DNA from: an uncultured Eggerthellaceae bacterium | GTDB lineage: Bacteria; Actinomycetota; Coriobacteriia; Coriobacteriales; Eggerthellaceae | NCBI GenBank assembly: GCA_934631995.1 | Contig: CAKTYF010000004.1 | Location: forward strand, 1 to 48,037 | Direction of reading: 5' to 3' | Length of the DNA stretch: 48,037 nt | In this document: positions 25,176 through 33,168 of the stretch, one piece after another | Layout of the letters: each line of letters starts with the position of its first letter | Numbering within the stretch: position 1 is the stretch's first letter | Notes under the pieces: generated by a model | Told to the model about the DNA's origin: nothing | What the model saw: only the letters and a program-made list of their open reading frames with translations | Database searches by the model: none | Position numbers and translations under genes: made by a program

Positions 25176-26358
25176 ATCCGCCGCTGCTACTACCTGGACG
25201 CCAGCGAACACCGTAACGGTCATTCGTATTATTGGTGTTCCCTTCCTGGTGCTGGCAATGCTTGCGCCTTGGGACGATTTTTTTGGCGGTGCTCTACTTG
25301 CCTCATCGATTAAACCCTGGGTCTGCGCGGCGCTGTTTTTGCTGCTCTCCTTTTCTGACTTCCTGGATGGTTATTTGGCGCGTAGCCGCAACGAGGTAAC
25401 AACGTTCGGTAAGTTTATGGACCCTCTCGCGGATAAACTGCTGGTCATTGCAGTGTTTTTGGTAATGGTGCAAACGGGTCAACTTCCAGCATGGGTTCCC
25501 CTGATTGTGCTGTTCCGCGAGTTCCTGGTTTCGGGCCTTCGCATGATGGCGGCAGCAAAAGGACTAGTCATTGCAGCTTCGTGGTACGGTAAAGCAAAAA
25601 CCGTAACGCAGATGATCGCTATTGTTCTGTTTATTCTGATTGATGCCTTGCCTGCTGTTTTGGGTGAGCAATTCGCTGAACCCATTTTTGTGCTTGCTTG
25701 GATTGTTCTTGTTGTCTCCCTGGTTCTGACCATCCTCTCCATGATTGACTATTTTATGAAGAGCAAGAGCGCTTTCGATGACGATTCTCATGAAAACACC
25801 GACGATGAGGATACCGACTCGCGACATGCGCTTGCGCTTTCTGACAATGACATCGATTTACCGTTGATTGACGAAGCGTCTTTGTATCAACTGGCGAGTG
25901 ATACGTTGTCAAAAGCGCGCGAGAAAGGGCTTTCCCTGGGAAGCGCCGAATCGCTTACGGGAGGCATGATCTCTGCGGCTTTGACAGCAGTTCCTGGGAG
26001 CAGCGACACGTTTTTCGGGGGCGTGGCAAGCTATGCATTTTCAGTAAAAGCGCATGTTCTTGGCGTTGAAGAGCAGCGTCTTGACGACGAAGGGGCCGTC
26101 AATGAATGGACCGCCCGCGAGATGGCTGAAGGTGCCCGAGAAGCACTTGCTTGCAGCATTGTTGTTTCGGTCACGGGTATTGCAGGGCCTGGCGGGGAAG
26201 AACCAGGGAAGCCCGTTGGAACAGTATGGACGGCAGTTTCCTCTGCGCAAGGCACTTGTGCGCGCAAGTTTGTATTTATGGGTGATAGGCAACAGGTGCG
26301 CATGAAAACAACTGCTGCAGCGTTGCTTCTTTTCCGGAATACGATTGACGCTTTGTAG
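25168..26358 (+). CDS. Fusion of PgsA (phosphatidylglycerophosphate synthase) and CinA C-terminal amidase domain
   Basis: One uninterrupted 396-codon frame joins two normally separate enzymes. Residues 10-198 are a CDP-alcohol phosphatidyltransferase with several membrane spans and the exact motif DGx2ARx8Gx3Dx3D (D67, G68, A71, R72, G81, D85, D89), making phosphatidylglycerophosphate. An acidic linker (about 203-232) leads into a CinA/PncC-type domain (235-393) with SAESLTGG, the FFGGVASYAF core and TGIAGPGG-KPVGTV, which deamidates NMN in characterised members. ATG 25168 has GGAGGGGG at 25151-25158; the frame is open further upstream inside rimO, but without PgsA sequence. In many genomes pgsA, cinA and recA are neighbours; here the first two are fused before recA. 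Confidence 0.9.
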   Translation: MSKSAAATTWTPANTVTVIRIIGVPFLVLAMLAPWDDFFGGALLASSIKPWVCAALFLLLSFSDFLDGYLARSRNEVTTFGKFMDPLADKLLVIAVFLVMVQTGQLPAWVPLIVLFREFLVSGLRMMAAAKGLVIAASWYGKAKTVTQMIAIVLFILIDALPAVLGEQFAEPIFVLAWIVLVVSLVLTILSMIDYFMKSKSAFDDDSHENTDDEDTDSRHALALSDNDIDLPLIDEASLYQLASDTLSKAREKGLSLGSAESLTGGMISAALTAVPGSSDTFFGGVASYAFSVKAHVLGVEEQRLDDEGAVNEWTAREMAEGAREALACSIVVSVTGIAGPGGEEPGKPVGTVWTAVSSAQGTCARKFVFMGDRQQVRMKTTAAALLLFRNTIDAL

Positions 26359-26364
26359 ATGTTC

Positions 26365-26397
26365 GAGGGATGCGATTGTTGTTGCATCCCTCTTTTT
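26365..26397 (+). terminator. Rho-independent terminator after pgsA-cinA
   Basis: GAGGGATGC / GCATCCCTC, nine perfect pairs around a 10-base loop, followed by TTTTT. It isolates recA from the upstream operon, so recA depends on its own SOS promoter. Confidence 0.9.
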
Positions 26398-26522
26398 GCA
26401 CTCTCTAGGTGCGCCATTGGCGCTTTGTAGCTTTTTGTCAACTTTTTGATAGCGTTTTAAGCCGTTTTGATAGGTTTTTGTTAGAAACAGGGTCTAATCT
26501 TTCTCATTGTTCAAGTTCTTGC

Positions 26523-26550
26523 TTGACTAACAAACAAATGTTCGTATAAT
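26523..26550 (+). promoter_or_regulatory. SOS promoter of recA with LexA box in the spacer
   Basis: TTGACT (26523-26528), 16-base spacer, perfect TATAAT (26545-26550). The spacer holds AAACAAATGTTC (26532-26543), one substitution from the GAACnnnnGTTC LexA box seen twice at lexA in this window. LexA bound there would block RNA polymerase. Confidence 0.8.
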
Positions 26551-26581
26551 TGCATTGAACATGAGAAAAGGAAGGATACCG

Positions 26582-27643
26582 ATGAATTCCGACAAAGAAC
26601 AACTGCTCAAGATTACTACCGATCAAATTCAACAGAAGTTCGGTAAAGGTTCAATCATGAAGCTGGGTGAGGACTCTGAAAAGCTCACCGTTGACGCTAT
26701 TCCCACAGGTGCTTTGGCACTCGATTACGCTTTGGGCGTAGGCGGCGTACCGCGTGGTCGTATTGTGGAAGTGTATGGACCTGAATCAAGTGGTAAAACC
26801 ACCCTGGCGCTGCAGATTCTTGCCGAGGCGCAAGCACTTGGTGGAATCGGCGCATTTATTGATGCTGAGCACGCTCTTGATCCCGTTTACGCTGCTCGCT
26901 TGGGCGTTGATATCGATGAGCTGCTTATTTCTCAGCCTGATACCGGCGAGCAGGCGCTTGAAATCTGCGACATGCTTGTTCGTTCAGGTGCCATTGACGT
27001 TGTTGTTATCGACTCCGTTGCCGCCTTGGTGCCGCGTGCTGAAATCGAAGGCGAAATTGGCGATACGACCGTTGGTCTTCAGGCTCGCTTGATGTCCCAA
27101 GCGCTTCGAAAGCTTGCCGGCTCTCTTTCGAAATCGAATACGACTTGCATTTTCATCAACCAATTGCGCGAGAAGATCGGCGTAATGTTTGGCAGTCCCG
27201 AAACAACAACGGGTGGTCGTGCGTTGAAGTTCTTCTCAAGCGTTCGCATTGATATCCGTCGCGTTGACTCCATCAAGAAAGATGGCGAAGCCGTTGGCAA
27301 CCGTGTAAAAGCGAAAGTCGTCAAGAACAAGGTTGCTCCACCGTTTAAGCAGGCTGAATTTGACTTGATGTTTGGAGAAGGTTTCTCTCGCGAAGGTTGC
27401 ATTGTCGATATGGCTGTTGAGTGTGGCGTGGCAAAGAAGAGCGGCGCTTGGTACACGTACGGCGAGGAGCGCCTGGGCCAAGGTAGAGAGGCCGCTAAAC
27501 AAACGCTTCGCGACAATCCCGACTTGCGCGATGAAATTGAACTGAAAGTTCGCGAGGCATTCGAGATCCCTGTCATCTCGCGCACGCAAGACGAAATGGA
27601 TGCTATCAATCCTGTTGCAAAACCGGGTACCAAGAAGAAGTAG
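26582..27643 (+). CDS. recA: Recombinase RecA
   Basis: Forms filaments on single-stranded DNA, drives strand exchange and triggers LexA self-cleavage. The 353-residue product has Walker A GPESSGKT (66-73), the Walker B segment VVVIDSVAAL, loop L1 region EIEGEIGD, loop L2 region MFGSPETTTGG and INQLREKIG. ATG 26582 is chosen because AAGGAAGG at 26568-26575 is six bases upstream; an in-frame ATG at 26561 and TTG at 26555 lie before or in that site. The short C-terminal tail ends in lysines and carries few acidic residues compared with E. coli RecA. recX follows after 11 bases. Confidence 0.98.
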   Translation: MNSDKEQLLKITTDQIQQKFGKGSIMKLGEDSEKLTVDAIPTGALALDYALGVGGVPRGRIVEVYGPESSGKTTLALQILAEAQALGGIGAFIDAEHALDPVYAARLGVDIDELLISQPDTGEQALEICDMLVRSGAIDVVVIDSVAALVPRAEIEGEIGDTTVGLQARLMSQALRKLAGSLSKSNTTCIFINQLREKIGVMFGSPETTTGGRALKFFSSVRIDIRRVDSIKKDGEAVGNRVKAKVVKNKVAPPFKQAEFDLMFGEGFSREGCIVDMAVECGVAKKSGAWYTYGEERLGQGREAAKQTLRDNPDLRDEIELKVREAFEIPVISRTQDEMDAINPVAKPGTKKK

Positions 27644-27654
27644 CGGACTAGCGC

Positions 27655-28329
27655 ATGAACAGCGATTTGAGCAGAGAGGCAAGCAGAGAGACGACGCTTG
27701 CTTCTCTAAAACAAGCTATTTCGCATATCGAAAGCGGCTCTCAAGCAGAGAGCCGCATCACTTTCGATGCGCCCGATACCGCTGAGCTTGCCGTTTGCAA
27801 CGAAAGCTATGCCAGCAACAAGAGCCCTGTAAAAGCATACGCAGAGCCCGCTGAAGGCGAGAAGCAGCTCATCGACAACGATGAAGCCGCCTATCAGAAA
27901 ATCCTTCGCTTACTGAATTATCGCGATCGCACTTCTCATGAGTTGGTGGAACGGCTGCAAAAAGACGGCTTTTCTTCCAAAGCAACTTACGAGGCGCTTG
28001 ATCGCGCAATGAGACTGGGGCTTGTTGATGACGCTCGATATTGCAGAAATTATATCGACCAATCATTCCGCGCGGGCAAGGGAAGACGCGTGGTGGAAAA
28101 CGATCTCAAGCGAAAAGGCGTTTCTCAAGCGGATGTTCTGTTTTATTTGAGTGTCAGCGTCTTCGAAGAAGAAAACGAAGAAGAAAGGGCGTACCAATTT
28201 CTTCTGAAGCATCCTCCACGGGGCAAAAACATTCGAGAAAGCGCTTTTCGTAAGCTCGTTTCAAAGGGATACTCGATTAACGCAGCATCAAAATCTGCGG
28301 TGCGTTATATGAGCGAGAATGCACAGTAA
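27655..28329 (+). CDS. recX: Regulatory protein RecX
   Basis: A 224-residue RecX family protein, the modulator that caps or disassembles RecA filaments. The three-helix repeats begin near residue 78 (AYQKILRLLNYRDRTSHELV, then GLVDDARYCRNYIDQ) and continue to the end. The first 75 residues are not conserved and look disordered. It starts 11 bases behind recA with no convincing ribosome-binding site, so translation is probably coupled to recA. The recA-recX order makes it SOS-induced through the recA promoter (inference from position). Confidence 0.9.
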   Translation: MNSDLSREASRETTLASLKQAISHIESGSQAESRITFDAPDTAELAVCNESYASNKSPVKAYAEPAEGEKQLIDNDEAAYQKILRLLNYRDRTSHELVERLQKDGFSSKATYEALDRAMRLGLVDDARYCRNYIDQSFRAGKGRRVVENDLKRKGVSQADVLFYLSVSVFEEENEEERAYQFLLKHPPRGKNIRESAFRKLVSKGYSINAASKSAVRYMSENAQ

Positions 28330-28445
28330 TGACTGATTCGCGGCATAAGCGTTAATGCGAGTTCAGCGAATTCTTCTTTTTCGTCCGATCTTTTCTGCAA
28401 ACTGTCAAACCGAACCGTCAAACATCAAAAATGGTAAACATTCTC

Positions 28446-28474
28446 TTCAAAAAACAGCGAGGGTGCTTTAGAAT
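28446..28474 (+). promoter_or_regulatory. Promoter candidate in the recX-rny gap
   Basis: TTCAAA (28446-28451), 17-base spacer, TAGAAT (28469-28474). Transcription would begin near 28481, well upstream of the terminator at 28613-28642, so it may serve a small RNA rather than rny. Confidence 0.45.
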
Positions 28475-28480
28475 ATGTAG

Positions 28481-28642
28481 CTATGAGTGAATCCATCCAT
28501 TAGGGTTGTTTATATATTTTTCAATTGAAGATGCATTGATACGAGCAGATGCTCGTGGTGTGTGATTTGGTTGTCGATAATTTAATAACTGCATTTTTGT
28601 GTGCATTCGCTCATGCCCGGATATTGAATCCAGGCATTTTTT
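28481..28642 (+). ncRNA. Candidate small non-coding RNA upstream of rny
   Basis: No coding frame is convincing in the 374-base recX-rny gap. A promoter candidate and a Rho-independent terminator delimit a transcript of about 160 bases. The predicted 5' end ATGAGTGAAT (28483-28492) pairs with ATTCGCTCAT (28605-28614), giving a closing stem with one G-U pair. Inside is a 7-bp hairpin ACGAGCA/TGCTCGT (28541-28556). A closed rod of this size recalls 6S RNA, but I cannot show the open bubble; an rny leader with attenuation is the alternative. Confidence 0.4.
28613..28642 (+). terminator. Rho-independent terminator upstream of rny
   Basis: ATGCCCGGAT / ATCCAGGCAT with one mismatch, 5-base loop, then a run of six T. 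It lies about 60 bases before the rny start, after the candidate small RNA. Confidence 0.75.
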
Positions 28643-28703
28643 ATTGCAAACAACAACTTATGCCCTTGTAACCGCACCATAAACGAAAGGGGGATTTCCG
28701 CAG

Positions 28704-30236
28704 ATGGAGATTGTTATTGCTGCAATCATTGCACTGGTTATCGGTGCTGCAGTAGGATTTGTTATTTCCAACAACAACGCGCAGGGAAAAGCGCAGTTAG
28801 CGAGAACCCAGGCCGAAGAACGTCTTGCAAATGCAAGCAAAGAAGCAGAAAACCTGAAACGAGAAGCAATCATTGAAGCGGATAGCGAAGCGCTTCGCAT
28901 CAAGAAAGAGGCGGAAGCCGAGAATAAAGAACGCATGAGGGAGGTTCGTAGCGCAGAGAACCGTCTTCAGCAACGTGAGAGCAGCCTTGACAAGCGCGTT
29001 GAAGCCCTTGACACACGTGAGCATCAGCTTTCAACCCTTAATGGTCAGCTTGAGCGTCGTGCCCGCGATTTGAGTGCCGCCGAAGAGGAGGCATCTGCTC
29101 GTCTTGAGCACATCGCCGGCCTTACCATCGACGAAGCAAAGCAGGAACTCCTTGATTCTTTGCGCGATGACGTTGTGCATGAATCCGCCGCTATTATTCG
29201 CGATGCCGAAATGCGTACGAAGGCTGAGTGCGATAAGCGCTCCCGTGAAATTCTGAGCCTTGCGATTCAGCGCGTTGCCGCCGATCATTCTGCAGAGAAT
29301 ACCGTATCGTCCATTCATATTCCGTCCGACGAGCTGAAGGGCCGCATTATTGGTCGCGAAGGCCGTAATATCCGCTCCTTCGAGCAGCTGACGGGCACCA
29401 ATCTGATTATCGACGATACACCTGAATGCGTAACCATTTCGTGCTTCGATCCGGTTCGCCGCGAAATCGGCCGCGTTACCATGGAGAACCTTATTGCCGA
29501 TGGCCGTATTCATCCGGCACGCATTGAGGAAATGTTCGCTAAAGCGGAAAAGCTTGTCAACCAGCGCATTCAAGAAGCGGGCGATCAGGCATCGTTTGAT
29601 ACGGGCATCCACGACCTGCATCCCGAACTCATTCGTACCTTGGGTCGTTTGCGCTATCGCACCTCGTACGGGCAAAATGTGCTGAATCATTCCCTTGAAG
29701 TTGCGTATCTGTCGGGCGTTATGGCATCTGAGCTGGGTCTTGATCCCATAATCGCAAAACGTGCCGGTCTTCTGCATGATTTGGGCAAGGCGGTTGACCA
29801 TGAAGTTGAGGGCAGCCACGCCGTTATCGGCGCCGACCTGGCACGTCGTTTCGGAGAGCATCCCGAAATCGTCCACGCGATTGAAGCTCACCACAACGAT
29901 GTAGAGCCGAATAGCGTTCTTGACGTTATCATTCAAGCAGCCGATGCCGTTTCCGCTGCTCGTCCAGGTGCGCGCAAGGAATCCTTGGACGCCTACATCA
30001 AGCGCCTTGAGAAGCTGGAAGAGATCGCAAACTCCCACAAGGGCGTTGTGCGCACCTACGCTATTCAAGCGGGCCGCGAAGTTCGTGTTATGGTTGAGCC
30101 GTCGGTTGTTGATGAAGCCACCACAACGGTTCTTGCACACGATATCGCTCATCAAATCGAGAGCGAAATGCAATATCCCGGCCAGGTCAAGGTTGTCGTT
30201 ATCCGCGAAAGCCGCGCCGTCGATTACGCTAAATAG
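28704..30236 (+). CDS. rny: Ribonuclease Y
   Basis: Membrane-anchored endoribonuclease initiating mRNA decay. The 510-residue product has an N-terminal membrane span (residues 2-22), a long charged coiled coil (about 25-190), a KH domain (SDELKGRIIGREGRNIRSFE, about 205-270) and an HD domain with the metal ligands in GLLHDLGKAVDHEVEGSHA. ATG 28704 has GAAAGGGGG upstream. The neighbourhood (recA-rny-spoVS-miaB) resembles that of Bacillus and relatives, except that a GHKL ATPase occupies the place of ymdB. Confidence 0.97.
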   Translation: MEIVIAAIIALVIGAAVGFVISNNNAQGKAQLARTQAEERLANASKEAENLKREAIIEADSEALRIKKEAEAENKERMREVRSAENRLQQRESSLDKRVEALDTREHQLSTLNGQLERRARDLSAAEEEASARLEHIAGLTIDEAKQELLDSLRDDVVHESAAIIRDAEMRTKAECDKRSREILSLAIQRVAADHSAENTVSSIHIPSDELKGRIIGREGRNIRSFEQLTGTNLIIDDTPECVTISCFDPVRREIGRVTMENLIADGRIHPARIEEMFAKAEKLVNQRIQEAGDQASFDTGIHDLHPELIRTLGRLRYRTSYGQNVLNHSLEVAYLSGVMASELGLDPIIAKRAGLLHDLGKAVDHEVEGSHAVIGADLARRFGEHPEIVHAIEAHHNDVEPNSVLDVIIQAADAVSAARPGARKESLDAYIKRLEKLEEIANSHKGVVRTYAIQAGREVRVMVEPSVVDEATTTVLAHDIAHQIESEMQYPGQVKVVVIRESRAVDYAK

Positions 30237-30239
30237 CGC

Positions 30240-31349
30240 ATGGACAGCACTTCGCTCACAAATTTTGTTGAATCAGTATGCAACGAGAGCTATCTTCGGG
30301 TCGAAACCGACCTCGGAGGTGGCTTCGTTCGCCTTAAAAGCGAAGAAGCAGAGCGCAGACAAGCGGCACACGACATAAGGACGATCGAGGATGCTCTAAT
30401 TGAGCTTTTACGTAATTCGCGCGACGCTCATGCTCATTCTATTTTTATTGCCACGTCAAAATCGGATCGAGTACGTAAGCTTCTCGTAATTGATGACGGC
30501 GACGGTATTCCTGATTTCATGAAAGAGCTCGTATTCGAACCACGCGTTACTAGTAAGCTCGATACCATGCATTTCGATAAATGGGGAGTTCATGGACGTG
30601 GCATGGCTCTTTATGCCGTACGAACAAATGCGCAAGCATGCGGCGTTGTTCAATCTCAGCCCGGAGCAGGCACCGCTCTTTTCGCCGATTTCAACACCGA
30701 TACCGTTTCGGAGAAAACGGACCAATCTACGTTTCCTGCTTTCTCGTTGAACGAAAACAATCGGATTTCCGTTCGCGGTCCCAAGAATATCATTCGAACA
30801 AGCTGCGAGTTTGCCTTCGAGCATAGGAATTCTGTATCGGTATATCTTGGGTCTCCCGTTGAAATCGCTGCAACACTGTATGCTTACGGCAAGGCAACGC
30901 TTTCCTTGCTCGATCGAACATTCATGCACGATGAAAGCGCAATCGCCATCACCAAGAAGCTCGCTCTTGCAGCCGACGAAGAATCCTTCTGCGACATTGC
31001 GCAATCCATGGGCATCGAGCTATCAACGCGGTCGGCATATCGAATCCTGGGCGGTCAAATTGCCCCCATCGATCCGCTTCTTGACCAAATCCAAGACTCG
31101 CTGTTGCAACAAAATGCCAAACCGCCAGTTCGATCTGTAAAAAAGGGGCATGAAGCTGCGCCTGAAGGAAAGAGAAAGCCGGTCTCGTTTACGACGGATG
31201 ATTTATCTGATTTTACGACACGCGTGAAAGAAGATTATCGAGAGCTTGCGAAAGCATATTACCTGGCAAAAGACGTTGATGTTCATGCGCAAGTTAGGGG
31301 GGATGCGCTTATTGTTCGCATCCCGCTTGCTTCCGATGATTCGCTCTAG
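30240..31349 (+). CDS. GHKL-type ATPase of unknown role, coupled to rny
   Basis: A 369-residue protein with a GHKL (gyrase/Hsp90/MutL-type) ATP-binding fold in its first 160 residues: N-box ALIELLRNSRDAHA (about 52-65), G1 box DDGDGIP (85-91), and lid/G2 box GVHGRGMAL (116-124). The order and the SK in PRVTSK are closer to MutL-like ATPases than to histidine kinases; there is no dimerisation/phosphoacceptor helix or receiver. The rest has no family I recognise, with a lysine-rich hinge near 300. ATG 30240 starts three bases after the rny stop and no ribosome-binding site is visible, so it is translationally coupled to rny. It may act with RNase Y or SpoVS, by position only. Confidence 0.8.
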   Translation: MDSTSLTNFVESVCNESYLRVETDLGGGFVRLKSEEAERRQAAHDIRTIEDALIELLRNSRDAHAHSIFIATSKSDRVRKLLVIDDGDGIPDFMKELVFEPRVTSKLDTMHFDKWGVHGRGMALYAVRTNAQACGVVQSQPGAGTALFADFNTDTVSEKTDQSTFPAFSLNENNRISVRGPKNIIRTSCEFAFEHRNSVSVYLGSPVEIAATLYAYGKATLSLLDRTFMHDESAIAITKKLALAADEESFCDIAQSMGIELSTRSAYRILGGQIAPIDPLLDQIQDSLLQQNAKPPVRSVKKGHEAAPEGKRKPVSFTTDDLSDFTTRVKEDYRELAKAYYLAKDVDVHAQVRGDALIVRIPLASDDSL

Positions 31350-31432
31350 CCTCATTGCCCCTTTCGAGCAAAACGCATAGAATAAATAGCTGTAACAAAC
31401 AGAGATTAAACGAACTACTGATAAGGGCATAC

Positions 31433-31804
31433 ATGCAATCACCAATATCATCCGAACAACCGGAAATCGGTTTTCTGAAAGTATCATCTAAGTCTAATCC
31501 TGCATCAGTCGCGGGCGCAATAGCGGGCATGATCAAAGACGGTAAAACCGTTGAAATTCAGTCCGTTGGCGCAGGAGCAGTCAACCAGGCTGTAAAGGCA
31601 ATCGCCGTTTCTCGCGGGTTCCTATCGCCTGTTGGAATCGAGATTGTATGCATTCCTTCTTTTGCTGACATCATGATTGACGGCGAATATCGTACCGCCA
31701 TTCGCTTTTCCGTTGAGCCCCGCTGCTCAACGCATACAATTAATTTCCCTGATTTTTCTACTGCCAACAACTCTTCTTTCGAAACTTATAAGGAGCAAGC
31801 ATGA
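31433..31804 (+). CDS. spoVS: SpoVS family (Alba-like) protein
   Basis: The core (about residues 17-97) reads LKVSSKSNPASVAGAIAGMI, GAGAVNQAVKAIAVSRGFL and IPSFADIMIDGEYRTAIRF, unmistakably SpoVS, a small nucleic-acid-binding-like fold required for stage V of sporulation in Bacillus but widespread in non-sporulating bacteria. It is 123 residues against the usual 86, with about 12 extra N-terminal and 25 extra C-terminal residues. ATG 31433 has AAGGG upstream; the open frame before it is non-conserved. Its stop overlaps the miaB start (ATGA). Confidence 0.93.
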   Translation: MQSPISSEQPEIGFLKVSSKSNPASVAGAIAGMIKDGKTVEIQSVGAGAVNQAVKAIAVSRGFLSPVGIEIVCIPSFADIMIDGEYRTAIRFSVEPRCSTHTINFPDFSTANNSSFETYKEQA

Positions 31805-33168
31805 ATTCCGCGCTCTTTGGAACCACGTTTTGCGTGCACACCTTCGGCTGCCAAATGAACAAGCACGATTCCGAGCGCGTTTGCGGCATGCTCGAAGCGC
31901 TCGGCTCTCTTGAAGTGCCCACGATCGAAGAGGCAGATGTTGTGATTTTCATGACATGCTGTGTGCGCGAAGCTGCCGATGTTCGCCTATATGGCCAGGT
32001 CCAATCAATGAAGAACCTTCCTGTTCGTGAAGGTTCGCCGCTCCATAAACGCATCATTGCGGTGGGTGGCTGTATTGGTCAGCGCGATGGCGAAAAACTC
32101 ACCGACAGCATGAAGCATCTTGATGTGGTGTTTGGAACGCACAATCTATCGGCGCTTCCTCGTTTGCTTGAAGAGGCTATCGAGGAAAAATGTCAGCGTG
32201 TGGAAGTCCTTGATTCGTCATCTGAGTTCTCAACGAGTCTTCCTACCGACCGCGAGAATTCGTGGGCGGCATGGCTTCCTATCACTATTGGATGCAATAA
32301 TTTCTGCACGTACTGCATTGTTCCATACGTCCGTGGACGTGAAAAATCGCGTCCTATGGAAGATATCATCAAGGAAGCTAAAGCGTATGTTGCTGCAGGG
32401 GTAAAAGAAATCACGCTTCTGGGCCAAAATGTTAATTCGTATGGACGAGACTTATATGGCGAGCCTCGTTTTGCCGAATTGCTCAAGGAAATCGATAAAA
32501 CAGGCATTGAGCGTTTGCGTTTCGCCACCAGCCACCCCAAAGATCTGACTGACGAAGTAATCGCCGACTTCGGAACGTTGCCTTCGCTTATGCCGTATTT
32601 GCATCTTCCCGTTCAATCGGGATCGAATCGCATCCTTTCCGAGATGAACAGGCGCTATACGCGCGAACATTATTTGGAGCTCGTACGGAAAATTCGTAAA
32701 GCGTGCCCCGATATCGCTTTATCGACCGATATCATTGTTGGTTTCCCTGGTGAGACTGAAGATGACTTCATGGATACGTATCGCCTTGTCGAAGAAGTAG
32801 GTTATCAGCAGGTTTTCACGTTCATCTATTCCAAACGCGAAGGAACGCCTGCAGCGGATATGGTAGATGATACTCCACGCGAGGTAATTCAGGAGCGGTT
32901 CGATCGTTTGGTTGATTTAGTACAAAGCAAGGCCTATGAGGCTAATCAGGCGGATGCATCCTCGGTTGTTTCCGTACTTGTCGAAGGCGTATCAAAACGT
33001 GATGAGAGCCTGCTTGTTGGAAAAAGCTGCAAAAACCAAACAGTTCATGCGCCCATTCCTGCAGGTAGATGCATTGATGATTTTATCGGCAAAACGATTA
33101 ATGTGCAAGTTGAAGAAGCTCGAACATGGTATCTTTTCGGGCATGTTGTTGACGATAACGGGCAATAA
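31801..33168 (+). CDS. miaB: tRNA-2-methylthio-N6-dimethylallyladenosine synthase MiaB
   Basis: Radical-SAM methylthiotransferase acting on i6A37 of tRNAs that read codons starting with U. The 455-residue product has the N-terminal cluster cysteines (C17 in FGCQMN, then MTCCVRE and GGCIGQR), the radical-SAM triad C165, C169, C172 (CNNFCTYC), the PVQSGSNRIL region and a C-terminal TRAM domain. It starts within the spoVS stop and ends within the miaA start, so spoVS-miaB-miaA are translationally coupled. MiaA makes its substrate, so the two tRNA steps are encoded in tandem. Confidence 0.97.
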   Translation: MNSALFGTTFCVHTFGCQMNKHDSERVCGMLEALGSLEVPTIEEADVVIFMTCCVREAADVRLYGQVQSMKNLPVREGSPLHKRIIAVGGCIGQRDGEKLTDSMKHLDVVFGTHNLSALPRLLEEAIEEKCQRVEVLDSSSEFSTSLPTDRENSWAAWLPITIGCNNFCTYCIVPYVRGREKSRPMEDIIKEAKAYVAAGVKEITLLGQNVNSYGRDLYGEPRFAELLKEIDKTGIERLRFATSHPKDLTDEVIADFGTLPSLMPYLHLPVQSGSNRILSEMNRRYTREHYLELVRKIRKACPDIALSTDIIVGFPGETEDDFMDTYRLVEEVGYQQVFTFIYSKREGTPAADMVDDTPREVIQERFDRLVDLVQSKAYEANQADASSVVSVLVEGVSKRDESLLVGKSCKNQTVHAPIPAGRCIDDFIGKTINVQVEEARTWYLFGHVVDDNGQ

